A stretch of DNA of 64,000 nt from Pammene aurita (lineage: Eukaryota; Arthropoda; Insecta; Lepidoptera; Tortricidae). Position 1 is the stretch's first letter; the number at the start of each line of letters is the position of its first letter. This document shows positions 22,502-33,390 of the stretch, in pieces. Under the pieces are notes generated by a model. It saw only the letters and a program-made list of their open reading frames with translations, ran no database searches and was not told the origin of the DNA. The position numbers and the translations under genes were made by a program. The stretch covers positions 8,486,211-8,550,210 of the forward strand of contig OX352305.1 of NCBI GenBank assembly GCA_947086415.1. Direction: 5' to 3'.

Positions 22502-22693
22502 AAAATAGATGTCATATACTTCAGAAAAAATGACCAAACCCTCCGGTGTCCGAGAAAATTTATCAAGTTCCGCCGTGACCGGGTGGTCTAGTGGCCAGGA
22601 CGTCAGCCGCGAAAGCTGAAGACGCCAGTTCAAATCTGGCCTCGGACACCGGAGGGTTTGGTCACTTTTTCTGAAGTATATGACATCTATTTT
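22502..22693 (+). mobile_element. Foldback element carrying a tRNA-like core (SINE family 3)
   Basis: Arms of 53 nt (22502-22554 and 22641-22693) are reverse complements with a single mismatch; the right arm starts CTCGGACACCGGAGGGTTTG. Between them lies a tRNA-like segment: an A-box-like TGGTCTAGTGG, an anticodon-like stem TCAGC/GCTGA, and a complete T-arm GCCAG-TTCAAAT-CTGGC. The right arm continues straight from the T-arm as a SINE body would, so the left arm is best read as an inverted copy of the 3' end. Related pieces lie at 15466-15556 and 44068-44125. Confidence 0.8.
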
Positions 22694-22984
22694 CAGTTTA
22701 TATATAGTAGTGCAACTACTTAAAAATTGCAAATCAAAAAATATTGAACAAAATAATTTGATTAACTTCAAGATTCTTAGTACAAAGATATGTTGAAACT
22801 TCAAAAAAATATTAAAAATAAAAATACTCAACATAGCAATCCCGTTCTTTTTGCATATGAAGGAGAATGTTTTGAACTATAAGGAGGTACCAATAACTCA
22901 ATACCGACAATATATTACCTTTACAATGACAATGTCACATTTTTCCCCGCAAACGTTGTGAATAAAATAAATAAGTGAATGTTT

Positions 22985-23055
22985 GTGTTTGTCCCTCTCG
23001 TGTATGAGAGGAGGCCTGTGCCCAGCACCAGCAGTGGGACGTATTTATAGGCTAA
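22985..23055 (+). mobile_element. LINE 3' tail fragment
   Basis: GAGGCCTGTGCCCAGCA, a short CCAGCA repeat, then CAGTGGGACGTATTTATAGG is the untranslated end typical of RTE-like elements. Compare the GAGGCCTATGCTCAGCAGTG tail at 12390 and 60784. Confidence 0.6.
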
Positions 23056-24206
23056 CATATTATCGAACGAGCGGTGCGTAAGCGAAGTGAAGTTCTTACA
23101 AACAACTTCGGCTACTGGGACGTCTCAGCGTTTCGATGGCTTTTTGATTTTGAGGGTTTGTTCCGCGATTACTTTAGTAAAGTTTTTCTGATCTTTATGA
23201 AATTTGTTGGGGTTGTACCAGAGATATACTCGTTGGCAAGTAAATCGCGAGTTCTCAGTTCAAGGCGAACTACTAGTTATTATTGTAAACAAAATTTGTC
23301 TTCTGGAAAAATGTTGTTGTAAGTAGGTCTTTAAGACCTACTTTAAGGAAGACCTAAGTCTAAAAGACGTAAGTCTTTCGCATTCCCAACTCATGGAGTA
23401 ACCCGAAATATTACCTAAAAATAGCTATTTCGAAAGAAGTCAATATTTATGTTATACTTGTACCTGTTCTTTTCATAAAAATGTGCAAATTCTACGTAAA
23501 GAAAGCTAAGTTAAATGCCATTGTAACGCTGTCCGTGTTGTTATTTTCGGTCTGCATTAAAAAATACATAAAGTCATTAATGTCACATTCCAACCTCTTA
23601 ATTCAATATCTGTTAGGCTCACACTTTTTCCTGGATTTATTTTGCTGTATATTTTACACCTATTTACGCTTGCTTTGTATTTGTACACACATTTATCGAC
23701 GAAAAAACCTGCTTAACAAAACCAAGGTCATTTTTTCGCATTGTTGCCATAACTTGTCCTATCATTTCAAACGCTTATATCTTTTACACGTTCCGTTGCA
23801 AATATTGGAATAGCAATCTTATGTTAAGAGGTGTAGGTTTTTTATTAGGTATACATACTGGTATGTTGATAATATATCAATAGTATTTACATGGCATATA
23901 CGTAGTTGCGAATTTCAAGTAGGTATTATAGTTCCCTCAGCAGTGTACGATACGGTATACTTTTATATCAGTTTTTTCGTCTGTTGGAGTGGTCAGGTCA
24001 GGGTCTTAATTGTCATGGAAATCGCAAAAATGCTTTGATGCTTTATTATCAGTCCTGCTTTTTAAAATTATTTTTGACTTTTCTTTTATTCGGTATATTT
24101 ATATAATTATTTGTCTTTTTTTAGGTAAGTTTCTTATTAATTCTTCGGCGTTTCTTTTTCCAAAGAGTGGTAAGGGACTTTATAGATCATACTTTGTAGA
24201 TACTTT
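23056..24206. other. No gene recognised
   Basis: An open frame of 82 codons at 23074 and one of 110 codons at 23481 are AT-driven and lack exon borders. A small inverted repeat AGGTCTTTAAGACCT lies at about 23325. Confidence 0.4.
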
Positions 24207-24250
24207 CAATGACTACTTTTTTCAAATTCAGTTGAAAAAAGTAGTCATTG
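24207..24250. repeat. 19-bp perfect hairpin
   Basis: CAATGACTACTTTTTTCAA (24207-24225) and its exact complement (24232-24250) are separated by ATTCAG. Confidence 0.85.
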
Positions 24251-24932
24251 TAAATGTGATTTACCTACTCAGTTTCTTAATATGTTTGTTATTTTAGTTA
24301 GTTTGTCTATTTATTGTGACCACGCTCATATTATTATAAGTATATGGTACATATTATTAATAGATAACAAATAAGCAATAAGTATTCGTCAATTGTCAGA
24401 CTCATGTCATGATAAATGGTTTCTACTTAGTCGGTTCATAAGTTTTGTCACTAGGGTTTGGACTGGTAAAATAGGAACTGTTAGAGGTTGCTTACTATTT
24501 CAATATATGATTAAAAAGCCTATTTAACACTGATTAATTTACGATTTTATTTAAGGCAAATAGTTGTGGCAGTTTTACACAATTACCAGTAACATTCGAA
24601 AAAGCGCAAAAAAAACCACGTCAAAAACACGCGCCCTGTTCGAGATGATTTTATACACAATTTTGAAAGACTACCTTGATGTACCTATGGTATCAAAATC
24701 ATTGACGTTCAGGAGAAGAATAGCTGAAGCACAGACTTTTCAGTCAACTAAATATTGGTTTTAAAATATGCCTTAATCATCTACTTTCATAAAAATAACA
24801 ATTTGTAACTCTGCACAACTATAACAATGATTTAACCACAGATCTAAATATACATAGATAACTTAAACACCTCAATCTGTATGAAAACCAACCGTGTCAC
24901 TTTTTTTCTACCTACTGTGACGTCACAAGGGC

Positions 24933-25245
24933 GAATTAGTGATGTGAATTGCCCGTTGTCCGCACAAAATCGATTCAAAGGCGACGCCGCCGCCGCACGC
25001 GCCGTTCGGCTCGACTTGATTCAGCCTGGCCGCAGATGCACGGAAAATCGGTACGGTTTCCATATGACAGACAGAGACAGAGACACTTTTTGACGTTATT
25101 CCGTTCGGAACCCGAACGACAATTCCGTGCGTGTGCGGCCAGAGGGCCTACCGCGAAACGAAAACGAACTCCGTTCGTGTATCTCCCTCTCTGTTGCACT
25201 TGCTAGTTCAAGCGACAAAGACGGAGATAACCTAAAAATCACTAA
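24933..25245. repeat. GC-rich repeat related to family H
   Basis: The block holds GCCTACCGCGAAACGAAAAC, CTCCGTTCGTGTATCTCC and TCTGTTGCACTTGC in family H order. It is bounded by inverted words (ATTAGTGATGTGAATT on the left, ATCACTAATCGATTCACAT on the right). It also contains ACAGACAGAGACAGAGACAC. Open frames here, rich in Arg and Ala, follow from the GC content. Confidence 0.5.
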
Positions 25246-25274
25246 TCGATTCACATGAATGACATCGATTTTCT

Positions 25275-25323
25275 GACAGACGAATGATATAGACAGACGA
25301 ATGATGTAGACAGACGAATGATA
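25275..25323 (+). repeat. Three tandem 17-bp units GACAGACGAATGATRTA
   Basis: GACAGACGAATGAT starts at 25275, 25292 and 25309, an exact 17-bp period. The same 15-mer GACAGACGAATGATA recurs inverted at 26548-26562 and direct at 26628-26642, inside the intron of the THAP gene. Confidence 0.85.
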
Positions 25324-26153
25324 TTAAACGGAATTATTAAATAAAGGATATTTGAATTACATTTTAAAAATAAAACTAGTAAGACTATTAGCTCTGTGAG
25401 CTGTAGATCTCGCTTTGTTTTGAAATGGTTGAAATTTGTAATTTTTAAGTTTTCTACCTCCATATCTCTCCATTTTTTTTAATTTCGAAAAATTGTATAT
25501 ATGGCAAACCATTTCTGTCAGTAGAAACACGCGGCAAATTCAAAATACGTACATCTGGCAACCCTTTGTGATGAGACACCGTATTTCATGACGAACATTC
25601 CAATTAACATTGAATTTGTTTCTAGTGCATTTCACTCTCTCATCTTAAGCGCGAGTGAGATAGAACTCCTGCAACGTTCCCAATTAAATTTAAATTCATT
25701 TTTAAGCCATATGTCAATTGCCTCAACCAGATTATCTGTTGCAGTTGATGACGAAATATATCCGTCTCCTTTTTACACACCATAAATGTCACCCAATGAA
25801 AGGGGCGGAAATACCACCTAAAATTAAAAACATAAAATTTGTTCATCATTGCTGCTTTTTTCACTGATTCTTAGTGTTGTCATACTTTTGTTCGCGGTAC
25901 ATTGCTACTGCGTTCTTTGGCTGGCCAGACTATAGTTCACAAGATTTTATGAGAATCGGCTGAAAATGCAAAGTCTAGGCGAGAACAGAAATACGGACAT
26001 CCTCCGAACATCCAAACATTTTTGGGCCAAGCTGAAACTTGACAATGATGAAGGTTGTTATGGCGTATCTTTATTCTGTAAAGCACAAATAAAATGAGTA
26101 TATTATATCAGATATTTTATACGGTAATAATAAAAACACTGTTAAATATTAAA

Positions 26154-26159
26154 TTTATT
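26154..26159 (-). promoter_or_regulatory. Poly(A) signal of the THAP gene
   Basis: AATAAA on the minus strand, about 38 nt beyond the TAA stop of the THAP frame. Confidence 0.5.
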
Positions 26160-26196
26160 CACTAACCTCATTATCATTGTCAATGTGTTTTAGTTT

Positions 26197-26371
26197 TTAG
26201 TATATTAATAGTGGGATATGCCGTTTTTTTAACAATCTCAACTTCTTCCCTTCAATGAAACTGTTATTTTCAAAGTGTTTAGAACAAATAGTACTATGCT
26301 TAGTCGGAAACCAGTCTTTCCGTCCCGTGGCCGCAATCCATTTTTCTTTTGTGATAGGATCGTGTGGGAAA
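26197..26371 (-). CDS. THAP zinc-finger protein, exon 2 (C-terminal part)
   Basis: The exon follows the acceptor CTTTTTTTCTAG on the minus strand and opens in the phase left by exon 1 (AC plus T makes one Thr codon). It supplies the second half of the THAP domain: FPHD at the start, the invariant Trp (KEKW), the WFPTKHS segment, the C-x2-H pair within CSKHF, and the closing hydrophobic RHIPLL-like box, then TAA. Every hallmark position of the family (two Cys, Cys, His, and the Pro, Trp, Phe, Pro residues) is present when joined to exon 1. A poly(A) signal follows. THAP domains bind specific DNA. A longer isoform through other exons cannot be excluded, but this frame ends cleanly. Confidence 0.8.
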
Positions 26372-26547
26372 CTAGAAAAAAAGTAAGTGTTTCTTAAGCA
26401 CAATAGAAATTTATAAACGTAATATACATTCAAAGGATAAACCCGAAGATATTACCCTCCATTTTTAAAGCTGTCGTGTAAAATTAGGACATATTTCGAG
26501 CTTGTTTGTATCAATAACTACTAAATTGGCGTTTTTAAAATGGTAAA

Positions 26548-26642
26548 TATCATTCGTCTGTCCGATATCGATTAAAATCGATCATCGAAATAATGTTGTA
26601 GAACGAACAACACTAGTTGCTAGATTTGACAGACGAATGATA
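26548..26642. repeat. 95-bp inverted-repeat element in THAP intron
   Basis: TATCATTCGTCTGTC at the left edge and GACAGACGAATGATA at the right edge are exact 15-bp inverted repeats. Between them are ATATCGAT/ATCGAT words. It shares its end with the 17-bp array at 25275. Confidence 0.75.
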
Positions 26643-26884
26643 AGTTCCTTTGTACCACGAACTCCAAGTGATGCGCGACAGTATCGCTTGTTCTGATATT
26701 CATCGTCTCTTAACACACAACGTCAGATTAAACGCTCAAAGCAAACGCGGCAATGTAATGTGAACATAGTTTACTTACCGATAATCTATAGTTACTTAGG
26801 TACAGTCTTGGAATCACACCTCGGAATACTTAAAAAATAGATTTAAAATGAATTTACGCATAATATAATTTGAAAATAACTTAC

Positions 26885-26964
26885 GTGTGATAGGAAAAAT
26901 GTCCTTGCGTTTGGGTGCTTCCAATTTTTGGGCTATCGCACTTTAATACCATGCAAAAAGGCAT
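26885..26964 (-). CDS. THAP zinc-finger protein, exon 1 (start)
   Basis: ATG at 26964-26962 stands in the context GAAAATG. The 80-bp exon encodes MPFCMVLKC (C-x4-C, the first metal-binding half of THAP), then DSPKIGSTQTQGHFSYH, and ends at the donor AC|GTAAGT. The 512-nt intron joins it to 26371 in matching phase. The whole product is 84 residues, one THAP domain with nothing added, where family members usually carry a further effector region. It may be a DNA-binding-only regulator or the remnant of a THAP transposase gene; the intact splice sites and frame argue that it is still a gene. The DNA upstream (26980-27030) is GC-rich and could be the promoter. Confidence 0.8.
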
Positions 26965-26974
26965 TTTCTTAATT

Positions 26975-27055
26975 TTCACGGACAACCGGCTACCACAACA
27001 GACGCGCGCGGAATGTTAGTAGCGACGGCCAACTTGGAGACCTACTCCGAGTTCC
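26975..27055 (-). promoter_or_regulatory. Possible promoter region of THAP gene
   Basis: A GC-richer block with CCGCGCGCGTCTG and GTTGGCCGTCGC (minus strand) lies directly before the ATG in AT-rich DNA. No TATA box is evident. Inferred from position and composition only. Confidence 0.3.
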
Positions 27056-27798
27056 GACACGCGAAGTAGATGCATTTGCGTGATCTATGTATATTTATAT
27101 CTGTGGATTTAACCAACTTTTGTGAAGTACAATTTTCATAAATCATCGGCGTGTTTGGGTCTGACAACAATCTTCACGTTTACAAGGATCTATAAAATAC
27201 GCGATCTTGATTATAAGTTAATCATATTATATTTTAATCTGTATGAAATAATTCTTATCAGGTCTTATTTTTTTAATAAAAGCTTTGTATTATATTTTAT
27301 CACTTAAAACCCTTGTGACAGAACTTAAGGCCCGACTAGGTAATCTACTATATACATTGGTATGTGAAATGAAAAAGCTAAACCTTGTTTGGTCATCTAG
27401 CTAGAGTTTAAATATATAAAATAATATACCAATTTGATTCCAAATTCAGTGTCGCATTCGCAAAATAAATACGCCCAACGCTTATAAAGAAAACATAAGT
27501 AATTGCACACATAATTCCACTGTTATCAGCGGTTCACCTATCAATATTTACGATTCCCGTTATCTAATGTTGACTCGAACGCATTTGTTTGATAACCACG
27601 ATAACTTACCCGTATAACATGATATCAGTATGTGACGTAACATCCTGAAGAAACTTAAAAAATAAGTAGTTTGGTTCAAAACATAGAACGTGTCACAAAT
27701 TTGGGGTATACCGGGCGGCCACAGTATGATCACTCATCGAGGAGAAGTTTGGAACCGTATTCATCGAAAAGTAAAAGTTTAATAGGTCACAAATCACT
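27056..27798. other. No gene recognised
   Basis: AT-rich sequence without recognised repeats or exons. Confidence 0.4.
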
Positions 27799-28165
27799 TG
27801 GTCGGACAGCCCTCAGCCTGACTGTTTTCGGACAGTTTTAGTGGTGCAATTTTTGGGGTGTTTTTACCTCATCGAATAGCAGGATGAAACCAACCTCATT
27901 TGATAGCTAAAGTGATGCTCATTCAATATTTTTTGGTCGGACAGACCTCAGCCTGTTCCGTTCCTTTTTCGGACACTTTTAGTGGTGCAATTTTTAGGGT
28001 GTTTTTACCTCATCGAATAATTTGAATAACAGGATGAAACCAACCTCATTTGATAGCTAAAGTGATGCTCATTCAATATTTTTTGGTCGGACAGCCCTCA
28101 GCCTGTTCCTTTCCGTTTTCGGACACTTTTCGTGGTGCCATTTTTGGGGTGTTTTTTCCGTCTGT
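27799..28165 (+). repeat. Three tandem units of about 135-150 bp
   Basis: Each unit starts TTGGTCGGACAGCCCTCAGC and contains TTTTCGGACA, TTTTAGTGGTGCAATTTTTG, GTGTTTTTACCTCATCGAAT and CAACCTCATTTGATAGCTAA. Unit starts (GTCGG) are at 27801, 27936 and 28086. Units differ by small insertions such as AATTTGAATAA. Confidence 0.85.
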
Positions 28166-28530
28166 AGCCGAAATTTACGGCCCTATTTATAAAATTTGGT
28201 GTGTGACTGGCTTTTATAACTCGCCATATATTGGAGCATAAGAATTATTTTTAAAAACATAAGGGGGTATTTTAACGGTTGAATGAAACAAAAACAAATA
28301 CCGAAAAAAAAATCCTGATATGCAGTTGTGTACGTTTTCAAAAATAAGTTTAAGGTTACTAATTTTTTTAATAAAATTAATATTTAAGAAGATATTTGAC
28401 GATTTTATTTTCTTTCTAGCTTCTAAAATATGCAATCAAAAAATACAAAAAAATCCAGGAGATAACTCTTAATACACCAACTCTCCATTAACTCTTAATG
28501 CACTTCTATTTTCATTCTTGAAGTTTGGTA
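28166..28530. other. No gene recognised
   Basis: AT-rich sequence with no recognisable feature. Confidence 0.4.
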
Positions 28531-28532
28531 TT

Positions 28533-28630
28533 ATATCCGAGAAATCATCCTTGTAAGGGCGGTGGAAGTTTGTATGGGAAATCTCTAATTCCACGCAGAG
28601 GAAGTCGCAGGCAAATCTATAGCTACTATA
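28533..28630. repeat. Dispersed repeat fragment
   Basis: GTTTGTATGGGAAATCTCTA, then CCACGCAGAGGAAGTCGCAG, resembles the end of a common lepidopteran repeat. The overlapping open frame at 28525 is a by-product. Confidence 0.45.
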
Positions 28631-29130
28631 GACGTCTATTAGCACTTCACGTTCAATCTAAGAGCGCCGAGCGGTTCTGCGTTGTACGCAACCGCAACAC
28701 AAAAGACACGCAGGTCAGCAATGTAGCGATATCTACACAGCCAGTGTTGACTCCAGTCATCAATAAAAAGCTGGCGCCGGCGCGGTGGGCGTGTTCAACG
28801 TGTCGGCCTTTGTAAATTGTTATCATCACTGCAACTGCAACACAGGACATACTATTGTTGTTGCTTCCACTTCTCGCGTTTTTATAAGAACCAGTGTAAG
28901 GAACGTTCAGATTCGTTAGAATCAGAGAGAGCACTTATACCGTCGAATGCAGTGGTGATTTGGGGATTCGGCTCTTTATCACCTTGTTTGTCGATTTTCC
29001 AGATAGGTCCTAGCTTCCTAAGTAAAATTTTCCTAGCTTCCTATTAGTCCAGACGATGGACGAGATACGCGTAGACTCTTCACTGCAGAGAACCCAAAAC
29101 ATGTCCCACGCCCATCCCAACGTCACAGCT

Positions 29131-29243
29131 GGCCTATAACCGCGAACCACTTCGTTCGCTCGTCTATTTGCTACTATCTTTCGAATATGCTAGTGCGATA
29201 GAGAGGGAGATAACGAAATTTCGATTTTCGCCCGTTGTAGGCC
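29131..29243. repeat. Short repeat family H, copy
   Basis: It begins GGCCTATAACCGCGAACCAC, continues TTCGTTCGCTCGTCTATTTG, CTTTCGAATATGC and GCGATAGAGAGGGAGATAAC, and closes TTGTAGGCCCGC. Same layout as 13023-13119. Confidence 0.65.
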
Positions 29244-29597
29244 CGCAGGTCTGTGAGTAGCAGGCGTAAAATCATTGGTTCAGCGATCAATCCCTTTTAT
29301 TTCGTTCGGCAAGCGTTAGGAATAACACTTTTGTAACAAAACCACGATTAATGCTTTTGTTTACGCTTATGGAGCGTGTCTTTACCAACTTTAGCAAACT
29401 CGTATCTCAATAAAAACGTTTTAATTGCCACCGTAGTGCACGGTGTTAAGGTTTAAATTTAGGCTAATATACTGAAGATGAGAGATTGCCTACGTTATTG
29501 TTTGGAATGTTGGTTGCTGGCGGGGAATTAGAAAATCAACAGTTGTTCCGTTAGATTGATACTACATCTCCGATAGTGTCACTGTAATGTTAGATGG

Positions 29598-30138
29598 AGA
29601 GCTAGCCACGTCAGATGTGACACAATAATGAGAGCAACGAAACCCCTCTAGTCAGTTTGCTATACTATGCTTATTTCTAGATCTGGACATCTGGCAGCTG
29701 TAAATCGGTGGTGGTCAAAGAATACAAACCACTTCAAGAAAACAAATCCTAGAGTTTTGGGTTTAGTGTAATATTATGAGAAATTATATAAAAATAATTA
29801 GATTATATCATTGCCAAAAGTTACTGTTGGGGGAAAGTAGTGTCAAACGACGTATAATGCAATTCATAGTTTGTCGCCTACTGTTTTTGTTTCTGTAATA
29901 ATACGCAATGTGTTTTTTTTTCTAATGGGAAAATATAGGCCCTGTCCTTTATAACTGAGACAACTTCGGCAGTTTTGACCTATTTTGGTATTACTATTTT
30001 CCAATTTAAAAAAATTGACAGTCTGTCACTCTGACCTCCACCCATTAAAAGCTGCCAGATGCCCGGTAGTATAGCAATCTAACCAGACGGGTTTTGTTGC
30101 TCGCATTATTGTGTCATATCTGACGTGGCCAGCTCTTA
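29598..30138. mobile_element. MITE with inverted ends of about 95 bp
   Basis: The left end reads GAGCTAGCCACGTCAGATGT, GACACAATAATGAGAGCAAC, TTGCTATACTATGC and ACATCTGGCAGCTG. The right end repeats the same words inverted (TGACGTGGCCAGCTC, TATTGTGTCATATCTGAC, GCTGCCAGATG). The interior has no open frame. Length and structure fit a non-autonomous DNA transposon of unassigned superfamily. Confidence 0.75.
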
Positions 30139-33100
30139 GTCCTTGTACCTGAATACGTTGTTTATTGCCAATTTGCGTTATTTTTGGTGTACATTATACA
30201 GGATAGATTTTTTAAATGGGCCAAAGAGAGCCGCTAGCAGATCCCGTGATCCAACTTAAAAATCCTTCCCTAACTCTTTAACTAAAGACGATTAACATCA
30301 AACATATTGGAAGAAAATTAGAGACTACGAAAAAAACGTCAGATTAAGCAATATTTATAAATACTCGTAGTCTAATAAAACGGTATCAATTTTTTTCTTA
30401 ATTTTAAGAGTATATTATTCCCGACTAGGCAAAATTTAGACAATGTATTCTGTGAATTTACTCGTCAAACAATTCTTTGCACTAGTTAAATCTCACTGCT
30501 ACCTCTTTTAACCGTTAAATCATATAAAACAATCATGAGCCTTAACTATGTAATACTACATGTGAACAATAATTCAAAACATGATTCTAAACGCTAAGAC
30601 CATATCAACAAAGACTATAATCGGAGAGCATTGCTTGGGTCACGGGTTGCGGTCGAAGTACTGTTGCTACGGTACCGGTTGACATTAACTTTGACATTTG
30701 TTTTAGACTTATTATGTTTGGTCTAGTTATTTTAGACAATGATGTTCCTTCAGAAATTCGTTTAGCAATTAAAAACTTGGATCCTACTATAGTGGTAATT
30801 TTTTAAGATGTTGGAATCTTACTATTAAGAGTTCTACCTACAATTCTGACATCTTAAAAATCATACTACACCTACCAACTTTGTAACTCCATGCATGGAT
30901 GATTGAGATAGTAAAAGCATTTACCACGATTTGAATTAAGAAAATGTTTAAAAAGGGTATTTTGGAGAATGTTTTTACTAATTCTATTTTAATTAGATGA
31001 AGTCAACATTCAAACAAATTCAAGAAAAATAGAATTAATCAAGATACGTTACAAGATAGGAATCCTGTATCATACATTACACATATACACATTACAGTTA
31101 CACATATTTTATTGTCGTGACACTGGCCAACTTGCAACAAGTTGACAAGCATAGACTAATTAACCCAAGATCCCGCATAGCCGGGCGATCCCCGCTACCA
31201 GGCTTGAGGTAATTTCACTCTACAGTGAGACACTTATTATTGGATGTGACAGTAAACTTAGTACGTCTCCATGGCAACCATTAATGGTCCGACTCTAACT
31301 GTCTAGCATTGCGTGTTCCCCTCCCGCACACCTTCTTTTTGGCAGCTTAGGTTTCAAAGAAATAACGCGCTAAGCGGAATATAGAGATATCTTGTATACT
31401 TCCACAAGTTATATTATATTCCCCAGAAATCAGCTCAAAATTTATCTTTTGTGTATAGGTAAGTTTGTGAATTGTGATTGTGACACTTCTGGAGTTGCAT
31501 GTCTTCGACTTCGGCCACGGTTCGAAATGATAAAGATAATTATGATCTCTGATATTTATCGCGATATTGATCAGATAAATATTCCCGGTATGGATTTTTT
31601 TTATTATAGCTCAACTACTAATGTAGATTTTCACGCGCGATATTTTGTTTTGTGCATTCCGCCTTAACAAATTTTGGATTATTATCAAATCGATAATTAT
31701 CGGATATAAAAATCATAATTATTTATCGTGATAATTATCACGATAACTATAATTGATATTTATCCTTTCGAACCCTGCTTTAGGCCTTGGCATGCGATTT
31801 TATACCACAATCGTATCGAAACACTTGGATACAAACAATAATACATTATTGTATGTAAATAACCCAATAACCTTAATACCTATTTGGATCTAGAATATCC
31901 TCGGATGACTCAGGCTTCCCGTCCAATGGGTCAACCAGCAACCATTTTGATTAAATTAATAACCAAATACCAAGTTTGAGGACCTAGACACCCACCTCAT
32001 TGTATGGATTCTACCTCATTTGCATTTCCTGTCACTGGAAATAGAAGTGACGCAGCCCACGGGTGCGTAACGACAATGAAAGTTGAACCTCCTCAGGGTC
32101 ACTCACAGGCACTCATCGCTTTATTATAATGAGTTGTTCCAATAGGTCAGTATTTGAATTTGACTGATTTATGTATATCTAGGTACCTGTAAAGTCTAAG
32201 GTCTCATAGCAAAAGAAAAGGATAAGTCAAGCGACGATATTGTCTGAAATAAGACTATTTAGACGCTTCGACTTGCAGACTTTACTACCACAACTGAGTG
32301 ATGATAGAATTGAAGTTTCATACCACAACCCAGTGGTGGACCTTGCAAAATATTTACCTATATATTGTGAGACTTTAAAGTTGCGCTCTTTCCGTATAGA
32401 ACCTTTTACTTCGAAGGAGGTTAAAATGTAGCCTGTAGACAGGCTGCAAATCATAACATTCATAACCTTTTCCGTAGTCGTGTTTCATTACAATTTTATT
32501 ATTTAGTAAATAAGTAGCGTACTGCATTTAACCGCTTAGCTACTGCGCTCTCTCAATCGATAGCGATTTACATATTTATGGGATCGAGTGATTAATCGAT
32601 TTCTTATTTATGAAGCGGTAATAGTGGTGTAGTGTTTCATCATGGTTCGTGAGTTGCCCTTTAATAGCAGTGGTAACTACAATGATAATACTTAAAGTGG
32701 TTCTTGGGAATTATTGCTCTTATTAGGATACTTGTATGTGACGGAAAATCCCCGTATTTTTTTTGTGCAGCAGATATAGCTTAGCGGGTGATGATACGCA
32801 CAATAAAATTAACAAACTGATCAACATTTATATATGGCGGGGCAGCTGTCATCCCATAGAGAACTCTCATACTTTTCATGCAAGCAAATTTTAACTATGA
32901 CGTTAACAGACCGTTTGGTGGACCTGGCCCTTATTTCCTTAATAAGGAAGCTGCGCCAATATTATTTTGAACGACTTGCCCGTCTATATATCTACATCTG
33001 CTGTTGACGGTACTACAGCATATACTTAGAGCAATAAAGAGCATCTCATTGCAGTTTTCATTGCTCTCTATCTGTTTCACTTTGAAACCGGGTTGAATGC

Positions 33101-33390
33101 TTGTTCGAACCATACCTACTGTTACTTGTGAAATTATTTATTTGCGATGATTGAAGTTCGAATGTGGTCCTATTAAGCGTAGCCGTTGCTGAAGTATGTA
33201 CTTAGTTAAAAGATCTGTGCCCTTCAAGTGAACACTCCTTATTTTTTTTTCATTTCAGACGCCACTTTGCACTAGAACAATCAGCTAATTCTTTAATCAG
33301 ATTGTAATTAAACCAATTGTATATTTTAACCATTTGTATTTCTGTAGGTCAATGGGTAACGTAATGATAAACAATGACTTTCCATCATAA
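30139..33390. other. No gene recognised; two small inverted repeats
   Basis: Only a 62-bp hairpin element (30799-30860) and a palindrome TATCGTGATAATTATCACGA(TA) at 31724-31745 stand out. Open frames at 31392 and 32240 show no family resemblance or exon borders. Confidence 0.4.
30799..30860. repeat. 62-bp hairpin element, copy 1
   Basis: TTTTTTAAGATGTTGGAAT and ATTCTGACATCTTAAAAA form an imperfect stem. A second, cleaner copy lies at 43257-43318. Confidence 0.65.

Noticed and set aside
22570..22645. Functional tRNA gene
   Set aside because: Only the T-arm and an anticodon-like stem are good; the 5' acceptor half is displaced by an insertion and the unit lies within a foldback.
24875..25206. 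Arg/Ala-rich open frames as genes
   Set aside because: Frames are open on both strands because of GC content and lie in a repeat related to family H.
26548..26642. Inverted 15-mers as the ends of a transposon containing the whole THAP gene
   Set aside because: Both lie within the intron, so exon 1 is outside any element they could define with the array at 25275.
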